Source: Oxalobacteraceae bacterium (GTDB lineage: Bacteria > Pseudomonadota > Gammaproteobacteria > Burkholderiales > Burkholderiaceae_D). Taken from it: a DNA stretch of 64,000 nt. Numbering within the stretch: the stretch's first letter is position 1; each line of letters begins with the position of its first letter. Below are positions 8,665 through 17,482 of this stretch, one piece after another. The stretch is from contig CANFLV010000021.1 of NCBI GenBank assembly GCA_947448025.1, forward strand, positions 1 through 64,000. Reading direction: 5' to 3'. Position numbers and translations under genes: made by a program. The notes beneath the pieces are model-generated. The model did not search any database, was not told the origin of the DNA, and saw only the letters and a program-made list of their open reading frames with translations.

Positions 8665-10134
8665 ATGGCTCTTTCAGATTTCGACCTGGTTTTTTTCGGC
8701 GGTAGCGGCGATCTGGCAATGCGTAAGCTCTTGCCGGCAATGTATGCACGCCATCGCGCCAAAGACCTTCCGCCGACGGCGCGCATCATCTGCGTCGGTC
8801 GCCATGAGTCCAGCCAGCAGGAATATCTCGACATGGTCGAGACGAATTCACGGCCGCACATCAGCGACGAACACTTCGATGCGACGTTGTGGCAAACATT
8901 TTGCGACCGCATCACCTACGTCACGCTCAATGCGAGCGATGACACCAGCTATGGCGACCTGACAGCGCAGCTGCGCAATGACCCGGCCCTGACGCGCGTG
9001 TTTTACCTCGCCACACCGCCGAGCCTGTTTGCCGAGATTTGCAAAAACCTCGCAAAAAACGGACTGGCCACCTCGTACTCGCGCGTCGTACTTGAAAAGC
9101 CGCTCGGCCGCGATCTCGAAAGCGCAAAGCTGATCAATGCCGAAGTCGGTCAGGTCTTCACCGAATCGCAGATTTTCCGTATTGACCATTACCTCGGCAA
9201 GGAAGCGGTGCAAAACCTGCTGGCGCTGCGCTTCGGCAATGTGCTGTTCGAACCGCTATGGCGTCGCGAATGGATTTCCGATGTACAGATCACGATCGCT
9301 GAAGAGCTAGGCTGCGGCGGTCGCACCGGCTATTACGATACGTCGGGTGCGCTGCGCGACATGCTGCAAAATCATTTGCTGCAGCTGCTGTGCATCGTGG
9401 CCATGGAGTCGCCTGTGTCGATTTCGGCCGACGCCGTGCGTGATGAAAAACTCAAGGTCTTACGCTCGCTGAAACCCTTCACGCAAACCACGCTGGCGCA
9501 AGACGTCATCCGTGGCCAGTATCGCGGCGGCCATGTCAAAGGCGCGGAAGTACCCGGCTACCGCAAAGAAGAAGGCGCCGACCCGGATTCGCGCACCGAA
9601 ACCTTCGTCGCCCTGAAGGCCGAGATCGATACCTGGCGTTGGGCCGGTGTACCCTTCTTCCTGCGCACCGGCAAACGCATGGCCGATTCATTAGCGGAAA
9701 TCGTGGTGCGCTTCAAGTCGATTCCGCATTCGATTTTTACGCAGAATACGAACAGTTTCCAGCCGAATTGCCTGGTCATCCGCCTGCAGCCCGATGAAGG
9801 TTTGCAACTGAATCTGATGGCCAAGACGCCGGGCGACGGCATGCGCCTCAAGCCAGCCGAACTTGAACTCGATTTCCGCGAATCCTTCAAGGCGCCACGC
9901 ATGGATGCCTACGAGCGTCTGCTGCTGGATGTCTTGCGCGGTCAGCTGACCCTGTTCATGCGCAGCGATGAGCTCGAAGCGGCCTGGGCCTGGGTCGAAC
10001 CCATTCTCGATTTTTGGGAGCAGGACGATGCCGACCCGATACCCTATACTGCGGGCACCTGGGGACCTGCGGCGGCGAGCGCATTGATCGGTCGCGACGG
10101 TTTGCAGTGGCGTGAAGAAGCCTTACCGGAGTAA
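8665..10134 (+). CDS. zwf: Glucose-6-phosphate 1-dehydrogenase
   Basis: The 489-residue protein shows the nucleotide-binding [16 protein letters not shown] near the N-terminus and the catalytic signature [19 protein letters not shown] near residue 172. It oxidises glucose 6-phosphate to 6-phosphogluconolactone with NAD(P)+. It lies 75 bp after pgi and 3 bp before hexR. No 6-phosphogluconolactonase (pgl) or glucokinase gene accompanies it here, although both often do in related clusters. Confidence 0.97.
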   Translation: MALSDFDLVFFGGSGDLAMRKLLPAMYARHRAKDLPPTARIICVGRHESSQQEYLDMVETNSRPHISDEHFDATLWQTFCDRITYVTLNASDDTSYGDLTAQLRNDPALTRVFYLATPPSLFAEICKNLAKNGLATSYSRVVLEKPLGRDLESAKLINAEVGQVFTESQIFRIDHYLGKEAVQNLLALRFGNVLFEPLWRREWISDVQITIAEELGCGGRTGYYDTSGALRDMLQNHLLQLLCIVAMESPVSISADAVRDEKLKVLRSLKPFTQTTLAQDVIRGQYRGGHVKGAEVPGYRKEEGADPDSRTETFVALKAEIDTWRWAGVPFFLRTGKRMADSLAEIVVRFKSIPHSIFTQNTNSFQPNCLVIRLQPDEGLQLNLMAKTPGDGMRLKPAELELDFRESFKAPRMDAYERLLLDVLRGQLTLFMRSDELEAAWAWVEPILDFWEQDDADPIPYTAGTWGPAAASALIGRDGLQWREEALPE

Positions 10135-10137
10135 TCG

Positions 10138-10992
10138 ATGTTATTGGACTCCCTGCGCACACAGCTCGACTCGCTGTCCAAATCGGAACGCAAAGTCGCG
10201 CTCGCAGTTCTGAAAAACCCCAAGCTCGCCGTCGCCGAAAACATCACGGCGCTGGCGCGCAATGCGCAGGTATCGGAGCCGACCGTGGTGCGTTTTTGCC
10301 GCACTATCGGCTATGACGGCTGGCAGGAATTCAAGCTGAAACTGGCGCAAGCCCTGGCGCTGGCACTGCCCGGCGCGAATGAATCGCCGGCGCAGGATGA
10401 TCTGGCCGCCGACCTCGTCAACAAGATCTGCAGCCGCTCCATCAACACCCTGCTCGACTTACGCAATAACCTGCCATCGGAAGCGATCCAGCGCGCGCTG
10501 GATATTCTCGCGGTGTCAAACAAGATAGAGTTTTATGGCCAAGGCAGTTCTGGCATGGTCGCCGCCGATGCGCAGCACAAATTTTTCCGCTCGGGCGTGC
10601 CCACTGTCGCCTACAGCGATCCGCACATCCACAGCATTTCCGCCACCCTGCTGCAAAAGGGCGATACCGTCGTCGCCATCTCCCAGCGCGGTAACAGCGC
10701 CGCCCTGCTGCGCAGCGTTCAGCTCGCGCGCAGGATGCAGGCGGACGTGATCGCGCTCACGCCCAGCGGCAGCCCGCTGGCAGAAATGGCTACAGTATTG
10801 GTACCGATCGACCTCAGCTTTAACACAGACCCGTACACGCCAATCTCGGCGCGTCTGGCGCATCTGGTCGTCATTGATATACTCGCGGTCGGCCTGGCAC
10901 TGAAGCGCGGGCCTGAGTTTCGCAGCAAAATGCAGAATGCACAAAAGGCGCTGCAAAAATACGACCTGCAGTTCGATTCATTCTTTCGCTGA
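10138..10992 (+). CDS. hexR: HexR-type RpiR family transcriptional regulator
   Basis: The 284-residue protein has an N-terminal RpiR helix-turn-helix (about 1-77, with NITALARNAQVSEPTVVRFC) and a C-terminal SIS sugar-phosphate-binding domain (about 125-255, with EFYGQGSSGMVAADAQHKFF). HexR proteins repress glucose and Entner-Doudoroff genes and release DNA on binding KDPG, the product of Edd. The location, three bases after zwf, and the two HexR-like boxes in the edd/pgi region support this identity over other RpiR members. The arrangement predicts autoregulation. Confidence 0.88.
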   Translation: MLLDSLRTQLDSLSKSERKVALAVLKNPKLAVAENITALARNAQVSEPTVVRFCRTIGYDGWQEFKLKLAQALALALPGANESPAQDDLAADLVNKICSRSINTLLDLRNNLPSEAIQRALDILAVSNKIEFYGQGSSGMVAADAQHKFFRSGVPTVAYSDPHIHSISATLLQKGDTVVAISQRGNSAALLRSVQLARRMQADVIALTPSGSPLAEMATVLVPIDLSFNTDPYTPISARLAHLVVIDILAVGLALKRGPEFRSKMQNAQKALQKYDLQFDSFFR

Positions 10993-11029
10993 TCGCACCG
11001 CTTGATTCTTGACTAAGAGATCAGGCACA

Positions 11030-11060
11030 GTGACAACTTGGTATCAGAATTGCGTACAAT
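11030..11060 (+). promoter_or_regulatory. Possible sigma70 promoter of tal
   Basis: GTGACA (11030-11035) and TACAAT (11055-11060) each match the consensus at five of six positions. The 19-bp spacer is longer than ideal. The start would be about 30 bp before the tal ATG. Confidence 0.35.
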
Positions 11061-11095
11061 AACCAGTCGTTTAACCTTTTCCGAAGGCACCGATC

Positions 11096-12031
11096 ATGAA
11101 CCAGCTTGAACAATTAAAACAGTACACCACGATCGTCGCTGACACCGGCGACTTCCAGAGCATCAAGGCCTTCGCACCGCAAGACGCGACGACAAATCCT
11201 TCACTGATCCTGAAAGCCGTACAAAAGGATGAGTACAAGCCGCTGCTGGAAAAAGCCGTGCACGACCATGGCAGCAAATCGACGGTCGAAGTCACGGATC
11301 ATTTGCTGGTCGCCTTCGGCCGGGAAATCCTGAACATCATCCCGGGTCGCGTCTCGACCGAGACCGATGCGCGCTTATCCTTCGACACCGCCGGCACCAT
11401 CGCCAAGGGCCGCAAACTGATCGCCATGTATGAAGCCGCCGGCATTGCGCGCGAACGGGTACTCATCAAGATCGCCTCGACCTGGGAAGGCATACGCGCC
11501 GCCGAAGTGCTGGAGAAGGAAGGCATACGCTGCAACATGACGCTGCTGTTCGCCCTGCCGCAAGCCGTGGCCTGCGCCGAGGCTGGCGCGCAATTGATTT
11601 CACCGTTCGTGGGCCGCATCTATGACTGGTACAAGAAGTCCACCGGACTCGAGTACACGGGCGCCGATGATCCCGGCGTGCAGTCGGTGCAGCGCATCTA
11701 CACTTACTATCGCAAGTTCGGCTACAAGACCGAAGTCATGGGCGCGAGCTTTCGCAATACTTCGCAAATCACGGAACTGGCCGGCTGCGATCTGCTGACC
11801 ATCAGTCCCGATCTGCTGCAAAAGCTGGCCGATACCGACGCCCCCTTGACGCGCAAATTGAGCGTTGAGCAGGCACAGACAGCGGCGCTGGACAAGATCA
11901 CGCTCGATGAAAAATCCTTCCGCCTGATGCTCAATGACGATGCGATGGGTACCGAGAAATTATCCGAAGGCATACGCCAGTTCTGCGTCGATTCAGTCAA
12001 GCTCGATAAACTCGTCGACGGCCTGCGCTGA
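11096..12031 (+). CDS. tal: Transaldolase
   Basis: The 311-residue protein is of the TalB length class. It has [12 protein letters not shown] near residue 24 and the Schiff-base Lys in [20 protein letters not shown]. It transfers a dihydroxyacetone unit between sedoheptulose 7-phosphate and glyceraldehyde 3-phosphate in the non-oxidative pentose phosphate pathway. It follows hexR by about 100 bp with its own possible promoter. Its stop touches the convergent PaiB-like gene with no spacer. Confidence 0.96.
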   Translation: MNQLEQLKQYTTIVADTGDFQSIKAFAPQDATTNPSLILKAVQKDEYKPLLEKAVHDHGSKSTVEVTDHLLVAFGREILNIIPGRVSTETDARLSFDTAGTIAKGRKLIAMYEAAGIARERVLIKIASTWEGIRAAEVLEKEGIRCNMTLLFALPQAVACAEAGAQLISPFVGRIYDWYKKSTGLEYTGADDPGVQSVQRIYTYYRKFGYKTEVMGASFRNTSQITELAGCDLLTISPDLLQKLADTDAPLTRKLSVEQAQTAALDKITLDEKSFRLMLNDDAMGTEKLSEGIRQFCVDSVKLDKLVDGLR

Positions 12032-12664
12032 TTATGGTGACTGCATGCGCATGGCCAGGGCATCGGCCAGCGCATCCTGCCCTGCCGCCTGAAACCCGTC
12101 GACCACGCCTTGCTGGTCGGCGCGTGAGCGGTTCTGGCTGACTTTCCATTTACCGATGCAGTGCGTGAGCGGGATTTCGATGCCGATGATCGCATTCAGC
12201 ATCGCCTCGATATACGCCGGCGGTGCATCGTCGACCGCCCACGGCTGCGCGCGCGGCGCTTCAAAACGCTGTGTGAGTCGCCCGACAAAATTGCGCAGCC
12301 ACAGTCTGTCCTCAATCACCTGCAGCGGTCCACGCGCCTGCACCACCATGTAGTTATAAGTCGGCACGACCTTGTGCGTCTCCGCCTTGCTGGCATACCA
12401 GGATGGCGTGACATAGCCATGCGCGCCCTGAAAAATCACCAGCGCCTGCGCGTCCTGTTGCAAATCCTGCCACAGCGGATTGGCTCTGGCCACATGCGCG
12501 CGCAGGGTGCCGAAGGGCGCCGGTTCAGGATCGAATTCAAACGGCAGATGGTTCGCATACGGCACGCCATCGGTGAGCGTGACGAGCGTGGCGAAGGGAT
12601 GTGCATGCATCAGCGCCTGCAGCTGTTCGGATCGTTTCTCTTCAAAATGGGCCGGCTGGTACAT
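12032..12664 (-). CDS. PaiB-like FMN-binding negative transcriptional regulator family protein
   Basis: The 210-residue protein matches the PaiB family: N-terminal MYQPAHFEEKR, PFATLVTLTDG, the HGYVTPSWYASK segment, VPTYNYMVVQARG and a C-terminal KVSQNRSRADQQGVVDGF. The fold is a split-barrel flavin-binding domain. In Bacillus PaiB affects sporulation and protease genes, but in proteobacteria the role is unknown and it may be an oxidoreductase rather than a DNA-binding regulator. It stands alone, followed upstream by a tiny membrane protein gene on the same strand. Confidence 0.85.
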   Translation of the reverse strand: MYQPAHFEEKRSEQLQALMHAHPFATLVTLTDGVPYANHLPFEFDPEPAPFGTLRAHVARANPLWQDLQQDAQALVIFQGAHGYVTPSWYASKAETHKVVPTYNYMVVQARGPLQVIEDRLWLRNFVGRLTQRFEAPRAQPWAVDDAPPAYIEAMLNAIIGIEIPLTHCIGKWKVSQNRSRADQQGVVDGFQAAGQDALADALAMRMQSP

Positions 12665-12678
12665 AGTCGCAAGGTCGC

Positions 12679-12786
12679 TTAACTGAAGGTGTAATAACCG
12701 AGCAGGAACAGGCCGAGGGCGATGACGAATTCCTTCAGCATTTTTTTGCGGCGCGCGGCTTTTTGATCTGTGTCGAGATCGGTCAT
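12679..12786 (-). CDS. Small single-helix membrane protein (35 aa)
   Basis: An ATG at 12786 follows a GGAG ribosome site with a seven-base gap. The peptide begins with a charged stretch (MTDLDTDQKAARRKK), then has one hydrophobic helix (FVIALGLFLLGYY) and ends at TFS. A basic N-side with the helix at the C-terminus suggests a tail-anchored or N-in topology. It is 14 bp upstream of the PaiB-like gene and co-oriented, so possibly co-transcribed. No family is recognised. The good ribosome site and clean amphipathic-to-hydrophobic layout argue for a real gene. Confidence 0.6.
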   Translation of the reverse strand: MTDLDTDQKAARRKKMLKEFVIALGLFLLGYYTFS

Positions 12787-12854
12787 GGAATGTCTCCGGG
12801 GTCAGGCAATAAAGTGAATCACATCATAACCGAGTCTGCCGGTCGGCCAGGGAA

Positions 12855-14087
12855 TCAGATGACGCCCTCACGCCGCAAGAGCGCAATCGCCTCACCGTCA
12901 TAGCCGAGACCAGCTAACACCTCCTCGTTATGCTCACCAAGGGTCGGCCCTAACCAGCGCGTCTGCCCCGGCGTCGCCGACATTTTCGGCGTAATCGCCG
13001 GCATCTTGATCGGTGTACCGTCGGCGAACTGGTGTTGCTCGAACATGTGCCGCGCAAGGAATTGCGGGTCGCTCATCATGTCGCGCACCGAATAGATTTT
13101 TCCGACCGGGACATCGGCCGCCTGCAATTTTTCCAATGCGCTGTCGACGGTCTGGCCACTGCACCAGGCCTGGATGGCGGCGTCAATTTCGGCTGTGCGC
13201 GGCACACGGCCGTCGTTGCGCGCGATGCCGGGATCATTGGCCAGGTCATCGCGTTCCATGGCCAGCATCAGGCGTTTGAAGATCGCGTCGCCATTGCCGG
13301 CGATGACGATGTTTTCACCGTCGCCGGTGGTGTAGGTATTGGATGGCACGATGCCGGGCAAGGCGCCGCCGGTGCGCTCACGCACCACGCCCGCGTGGTC
13401 GAATTCAGGGACCAGCGACTCCATCATGTTGAACATCGCCTCATACAGGGCGACATCGACCATCTGACCCTGCCCTGCAGTCTTGCCACCGGTTGCATCG
13501 CGATGGCGCAGAGCCATCATCGCTCCCATGGCGCCATGCAGCGCTGCGACCGAATCGCCGATGGAGATACCGACGCGCACCGGTGGACGGTCAGCGTGAC
13601 CCGAGACATAGCGCAAGCCGCCCATCGATTCCGCGATCGCGCCAAAGCCGGGCATATCCCTTTGCGGCCCGGTCTGGCCATAACCGGACAGACGCACCAT
13701 GATCAGGGCAGGGTTAAGTGCCTTGAGCTGCTCATAACCAAGCTGCCATTTTTCGAGCACGCCGGGTCGATAATTCTCGATGATGATGTCAGCGTCGAGC
13801 GCGAGGCGACGCGCGATGTCCTGCGCACGTTGGTCCTTCAAGTTCAGCGTCAGGCTTTTCTTGTTACGTGACTGGACCGACCACCATAGCGAGGTGCCGT
13901 CTTTGAGGACGCGCCAGTGACGCAGTGGATCGCCGCCATCGGGCGACTCGATCTTGATCACATCGGCGCCGAATTCGGCCAGCATGCGCGAGCAGAAAGG
14001 TCCGGCGATCAGCGTACCGAGCTCGAGCACCTTGATGCCGGCCAGTGGGCCGAACGCGGCGGGAACAGCTGGCTTGGCTTCTGTCAT
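12855..14087 (-). CDS. CaiB/BaiF family CoA transferase (class III)
   Basis: From the ATG at 14087 the protein has 410 residues (MTEAKPAVPAAFGPLAGIKV...). A longer frame to 14177 is rejected because it would run into the 3' end of recR. Family III CoA-transferase features include LELGTLIAGPFCSRMLAEFG, the catalytic Asp region near QNLKDQRAQDIARRL and NPALIMVRLSGYGQTGP. Such enzymes move CoA between carboxylic acids via an aspartyl-CoA intermediate. The substrate cannot be inferred from the neighbours, which are DNA repair genes. Confidence 0.88.
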   Translation of the reverse strand: MTEAKPAVPAAFGPLAGIKVLELGTLIAGPFCSRMLAEFGADVIKIESPDGGDPLRHWRVLKDGTSLWWSVQSRNKKSLTLNLKDQRAQDIARRLALDADIIIENYRPGVLEKWQLGYEQLKALNPALIMVRLSGYGQTGPQRDMPGFGAIAESMGGLRYVSGHADRPPVRVGISIGDSVAALHGAMGAMMALRHRDATGGKTAGQGQMVDVALYEAMFNMMESLVPEFDHAGVVRERTGGALPGIVPSNTYTTGDGENIVIAGNGDAIFKRLMLAMERDDLANDPGIARNDGRVPRTAEIDAAIQAWCSGQTVDSALEKLQAADVPVGKIYSVRDMMSDPQFLARHMFEQHQFADGTPIKMPAITPKMSATPGQTRWLGPTLGEHNEEVLAGLGYDGEAIALLRREGVI

Positions 14088-14109
14088 GGGACTCCAGTCA
14101 AAACGGATT

Positions 14110-14706
14110 TCAGGTAGGCCGACGGTCAAGCATGGCGCGTGCAATCGTGCCGGCATCGACATATTCCAGCTCGCCACCGACGGGTACGCCGCGCGCGAGA
14201 CGACTGACCTTGAGGGAACGCGATTTCAGCGTCTCGCTGATGTAATGCGCGGTCGCTTCGCCTTCATTCGTGAAATTTGTCGCCAGCACGATTTCAGTGA
14301 CCACGCCATCTGTCGCGCGCGCGATCAGCCGCTCGAGATGGATGTCGCGCGGTCCGATGCCGTCAAGCGGCGAGAGCCGCCCCATCAGCACAAAATACAG
14401 CCCCTTGTAGGTCATCGTTTGCTCGATCATCAGCTGGTCGGCCGGTGTTTCGACCACGCACAGCATGGCGGTATCACGGTCGGTATCGAGGCAGGTTTCG
14501 CAGAGCTCGTTTTCGGTGAAGGTATTGCATTTGGCGCAGTGATGAATTTGCTCGACAGCCTGCGTCAAGGCGCGACCCAACATGGCCGCACCGTCACGGT
14601 CATGCTGCATCAAATGGTAAGCCATACGCTGCGCCGACTTCGGACCGATGCCGGGCAAGCGGCGCAAGGCTTCGGTCAGGAAATCGAGACTGGAGGGTGT
14701 CTTCAT
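14110..14706 (-). CDS. recR: Recombination protein RecR
   Basis: The 198-residue protein has the RecR order: a helix-hairpin-helix ([20 protein letters not shown]), a four-cysteine zinc finger ([16 protein letters not shown]) and a Toprim domain ([14 protein letters not shown]). With RecF and RecO it loads RecA at gapped DNA. The start directly abuts the ybaB stop, giving the widespread dnaX-ybaB-recR operon order. Confidence 0.97.
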   Translation of the reverse strand: MKTPSSLDFLTEALRRLPGIGPKSAQRMAYHLMQHDRDGAAMLGRALTQAVEQIHHCAKCNTFTENELCETCLDTDRDTAMLCVVETPADQLMIEQTMTYKGLYFVLMGRLSPLDGIGPRDIHLERLIARATDGVVTEIVLATNFTNEGEATAHYISETLKSRSLKVSRLARGVPVGGELEYVDAGTIARAMLDRRPT

Positions 14707-15033
14707 TTAAAAAGGCAGCTTGAATCCCGGGGGCATTGGCATGCCGGCGGTCACGCCCGCCATTTTTTCGGCGGAGGTCGCTTCGGCCTTGCGCACGGCA
14801 TCGTTGAAGGCAGCGGCAACGAGGTCTTCCAGCATGTCCTTGTCTTCGCCCAGCAGCGAGGGGTCGATCGTGACGCGCTTGACGTCATTCTTGCAGCTCA
14901 TGACGACCTTGACCAGACCGGCGCCCGACTGTCCTTCGACATCGATCAAGGCCAATTGATCCTGCGTCTTCTTCATGTTGTCCTGCATGGCCTGGGCTTG
15001 CTTCATCAGGCCGGCGAGTTGGTTCTTCATCAT
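14707..15033 (-). CDS. ybaB: YbaB/EbfC family nucleoid-associated protein
   Basis: The 108-residue protein has the typical N-terminus [20 protein letters not shown] and the core [20 protein letters not shown] with a C-terminal [12 protein letters not shown]. Members are small dimeric DNA-binding proteins. It sits between dnaX and recR, its usual place. The second methionine is an equally possible start. Confidence 0.94.
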   Translation of the reverse strand: MMKNQLAGLMKQAQAMQDNMKKTQDQLALIDVEGQSGAGLVKVVMSCKNDVKRVTIDPSLLGEDKDMLEDLVAAAFNDAVRKAEATSAEKMAGVTAGMPMPPGFKLPF

Positions 15034-15075
15034 GGTGTGTGTCCTTTAAAACGCATTAAATTAAATGAAACTGAG

Positions 15076-17094
15076 TCAAATCGGTTTGATCGATCCCGCA
15101 ACGATGACGGCATCAAATTCGCGCATCATGGTCTTCACGAAGGGATCATTTTGCATCAATTGTTCCGCCTCGCGCTGACGCTCGGCACGATCGGCGTTTG
15201 CCTGCGCATGCGCGGTATGGCTGACCGGGCCAATTTCCGTGCTGATGCGCACGGTCTGGCCGAAATGTTCGCCCAGCGCGACGCTGAGTTTATCGACACT
15301 GCCGGCTGACAGCAGGGTCTCCATGGCCAGGCGAAAATGCAATTGCAAGCCGCCATTACCCTGCTCGGCTGTCAGCAATTCACTTTGCTGCGCCAATTGC
15401 TGGGCCACGCCGCGCACCGGCAAGGCCGCCGCCAGTGCGGGCCAGTTACCCTCCCAATCGAGGGCCGCGATCGGCACCAAAGCTGGTGGCACAATGCGCG
15501 CCGCTGGTGGCTCTGGTGTTGCCATAGTCGCAGCCACTGCGGGCGCTACTTTCATTTCTGTTTTTGGCTCGGGCTCGTAAGGCGTCGACATGATGTCGCC
15601 AAACATCGGTGGCTGTTCGCCCTCGTCCCATGGTGGCGCCGGCGCCACTGTCGTCGGCGTACGCATCACCGGCGCGGCTTCGGCGATGACAGGTGCGACT
15701 GGCGTTAGCGCTGCTGGCGCGACTGCTGCCCGAGGTGCTGCTGGTAATTTTCCGCCATTGCGCGCCGCTTCAAAGGCCGCGCGCCCGGGACTCATGACAG
15801 CAGAACGAGCAGCAGCTGGAGCGGGAGCCGGCGCTACAGGCGCAGCCACCGCGACAGGCGCGGCTGTGGGCGTCACTATCTGCGCTGTCGGCGGGGCTAC
15901 CTGCCTTGTTGGTGGCGCACTATACGCAGCGGCGGCGGGACTGGCGATGTGCAGACGCGCCGGCACAGGCGCTGCGACTACCGGCGCAGTCTTCGCGACG
16001 TTACCACCAGCTTCAGGGCGGAAAGCCAGCATGCGCAGCAGCGTCATGCTGAAGCCCGCGTATTCATCCGGCGCCAGGCCCAGCTCATTGCGTCCGTGCA
16101 CGGCGATCTGGTAAAACAGCTGGACTTCTTCCGCATCGAACAGCCCAGCCAGACGCACGATATGCTCGCGCTCGGGCATGTCGTCAGCGATCGCAGCTGG
16201 AACTGTCTGCGCCAGAGCAATCTTGTGCAATAAAGTGCCAAGGTCTTGCAAGGCCGCGTTGTACGACAGGCTGCGCGTGGCCATTTCATCGGCGACAGCC
16301 AGCAAGCCGGCGCCATCCTTGCTGGCGAGCGCATCGAGCAGGCGGATCAGGAAAGACTGGTCGAGCGCGCCGAGCATGCCCTGCACCGCATCCAGCGTCA
16401 CCGTGCCGGCAGCATAGGCGATGGCCTGGTCGGTCAGCGACAAGGCGTCGCGCATCGAACCATGCGCGCCTTGCGCGAGCAGGCGCAAGGCTGGCGCTTC
16501 AAAGCTGATGCCTTCCTGGCCGAGAATATTGTCGAGATGGCTGACGATGTGCCCGGGCGGCATTTGCTTGAGATTAAATTGCAGGCAACGCGACAGCACG
16601 GTCACCGGGATTTTTTGCGGATCGGTCGTGGCGAGGATGAACTTCACATGATCCGGCGGTTCTTCCAGCGTCTTGAGCATGGAATTGAAGGCATGATTCG
16701 TGAGCATGTGCACCTCATCGATCATGTAGACCTTGAAGCGTGCGTTCGATGGTGCGTAGACTGCCTGTTCCAGCAATTGCGCCATTTCGTCCACGCCACG
16801 GTTCGAGGCGGCATCCATTTCAATGTAATCGACGAAGCGTCCGGCATCAATCGCGGTACAGGCATCACAGATACCGCAGGCATGCGCGCTGATGCCGGTC
16901 TCGCAGTTGAAGGACTTCGCGAGGATGCGCGACAAGGTGGTCTTGCCGACGCCACGCGTGCCGGTGAACAGATACGCATGATGCAAACGCTGATGATCGA
17001 GCGCATGCGACAGCGCGCGCACGACGTGCTCTTGGCCGACCAGCGTGTCAAAGCTTTTCGGACGGTATTTACGGGCCAGGACTTGGTAGGACAT
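15076..17094 (-). CDS. dnaX: DNA polymerase III subunit gamma/tau
   Basis: The 672-residue protein begins MSYQVLARKYRPKSF, has Walker A GTRGVGKTT (about 45-53), zinc-binding cysteines in CGICDAC near residue 75, Walker B DEVHML and the sensor LSRCLQFNLK. A long Ala/Pro-rich linker (about 375-560) leads to the tau C-terminal region that contacts the polymerase core. It is the clamp-loader ATPase of the replisome. No A-rich slippery site of the E. coli kind was noticed, so a short gamma form would need another mechanism. Confidence 0.96.
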   Translation of the reverse strand: MSYQVLARKYRPKSFDTLVGQEHVVRALSHALDHQRLHHAYLFTGTRGVGKTTLSRILAKSFNCETGISAHACGICDACTAIDAGRFVDYIEMDAASNRGVDEMAQLLEQAVYAPSNARFKVYMIDEVHMLTNHAFNSMLKTLEEPPDHVKFILATTDPQKIPVTVLSRCLQFNLKQMPPGHIVSHLDNILGQEGISFEAPALRLLAQGAHGSMRDALSLTDQAIAYAAGTVTLDAVQGMLGALDQSFLIRLLDALASKDGAGLLAVADEMATRSLSYNAALQDLGTLLHKIALAQTVPAAIADDMPEREHIVRLAGLFDAEEVQLFYQIAVHGRNELGLAPDEYAGFSMTLLRMLAFRPEAGGNVAKTAPVVAAPVPARLHIASPAAAAYSAPPTRQVAPPTAQIVTPTAAPVAVAAPVAPAPAPAAARSAVMSPGRAAFEAARNGGKLPAAPRAAVAPAALTPVAPVIAEAAPVMRTPTTVAPAPPWDEGEQPPMFGDIMSTPYEPEPKTEMKVAPAVAATMATPEPPAARIVPPALVPIAALDWEGNWPALAAALPVRGVAQQLAQQSELLTAEQGNGGLQLHFRLAMETLLSAGSVDKLSVALGEHFGQTVRISTEIGPVSHTAHAQANADRAERQREAEQLMQNDPFVKTMMREFDAVIVAGSIKPI

Positions 17095-17167
17095 AGGGTC
17101 GCCAGTATTGAGCAGTGTTCATTGGACTGTGTTCAAGCATCCGGTACAGATACTCGAGCGGGATTTT

Positions 17168-17218
17168 AATGCAGCATCGCGCCGCTGATTTTTATTCAGC
17201 GTTAATTCATGCTGCATT
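17168..17218. repeat. Nested inverted repeat upstream of dnaX
   Basis: Outer arms AATGCAGCAT (17168-17177) and ATGCTGCATT (17209-17218) are a perfect 10-bp inverted repeat. Inside is a second one, CGCTGA (17183-17188) with TCAGCG (17196-17201). Flanking A/T runs give it a bidirectional terminator look, but it lies about 75 bp before the dnaX start. Confidence 0.6.
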
Positions 17219-17359
17219 TTACCCGACAGCCGACCACAGTCGCCGATTCCGGCAGTCGTGACGATGGCCAATGTGGCCGCGTCTATGGCACACTGACGGC
17301 CGCGGCGGTGCAGGATGCGCGCCTGGCCAGGCTGAGCACAAAATAACTTAAGGAACACC

Positions 17360-17482
17360 ATGGAAAATGAAAACAAAGCAGCCAGCCCGCGTTTCGGCTT
17401 GCTGTTGATCGTATTAGTCAGCGCCGTGATTTTTTGCATGGTGCTGACCTGGATCATGTCGACCTACTTCCAGGATTTTTAA
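17360..17482 (+). CDS. Small single-helix membrane protein (40 aa)
   Basis: An ATG at 17360 follows TTAAGGAACACC, a good ribosome site. The peptide is MENENKAASPRFG, a hydrophobic helix LLLIVLVSAVIFCMVLTWIM, then STYFQDF. The short polar N-terminus, one 20-residue helix and a good ribosome site indicate a genuine small inner-membrane protein. Its stop overlaps the stop of the convergent RND gene by 3 bp. No family is recognised. It could be an accessory peptide, but a link to the pump is only positional and the two are on opposite strands. Confidence 0.6.
   Translation: MENENKAASPRFGLLLIVLVSAVIFCMVLTWIMSTYFQDF

Noticed and set aside
15076..17094. Programmed frameshift in dnaX
   Set aside because: No A-rich slippery heptamer was noticed in the minus strand around the expected position.
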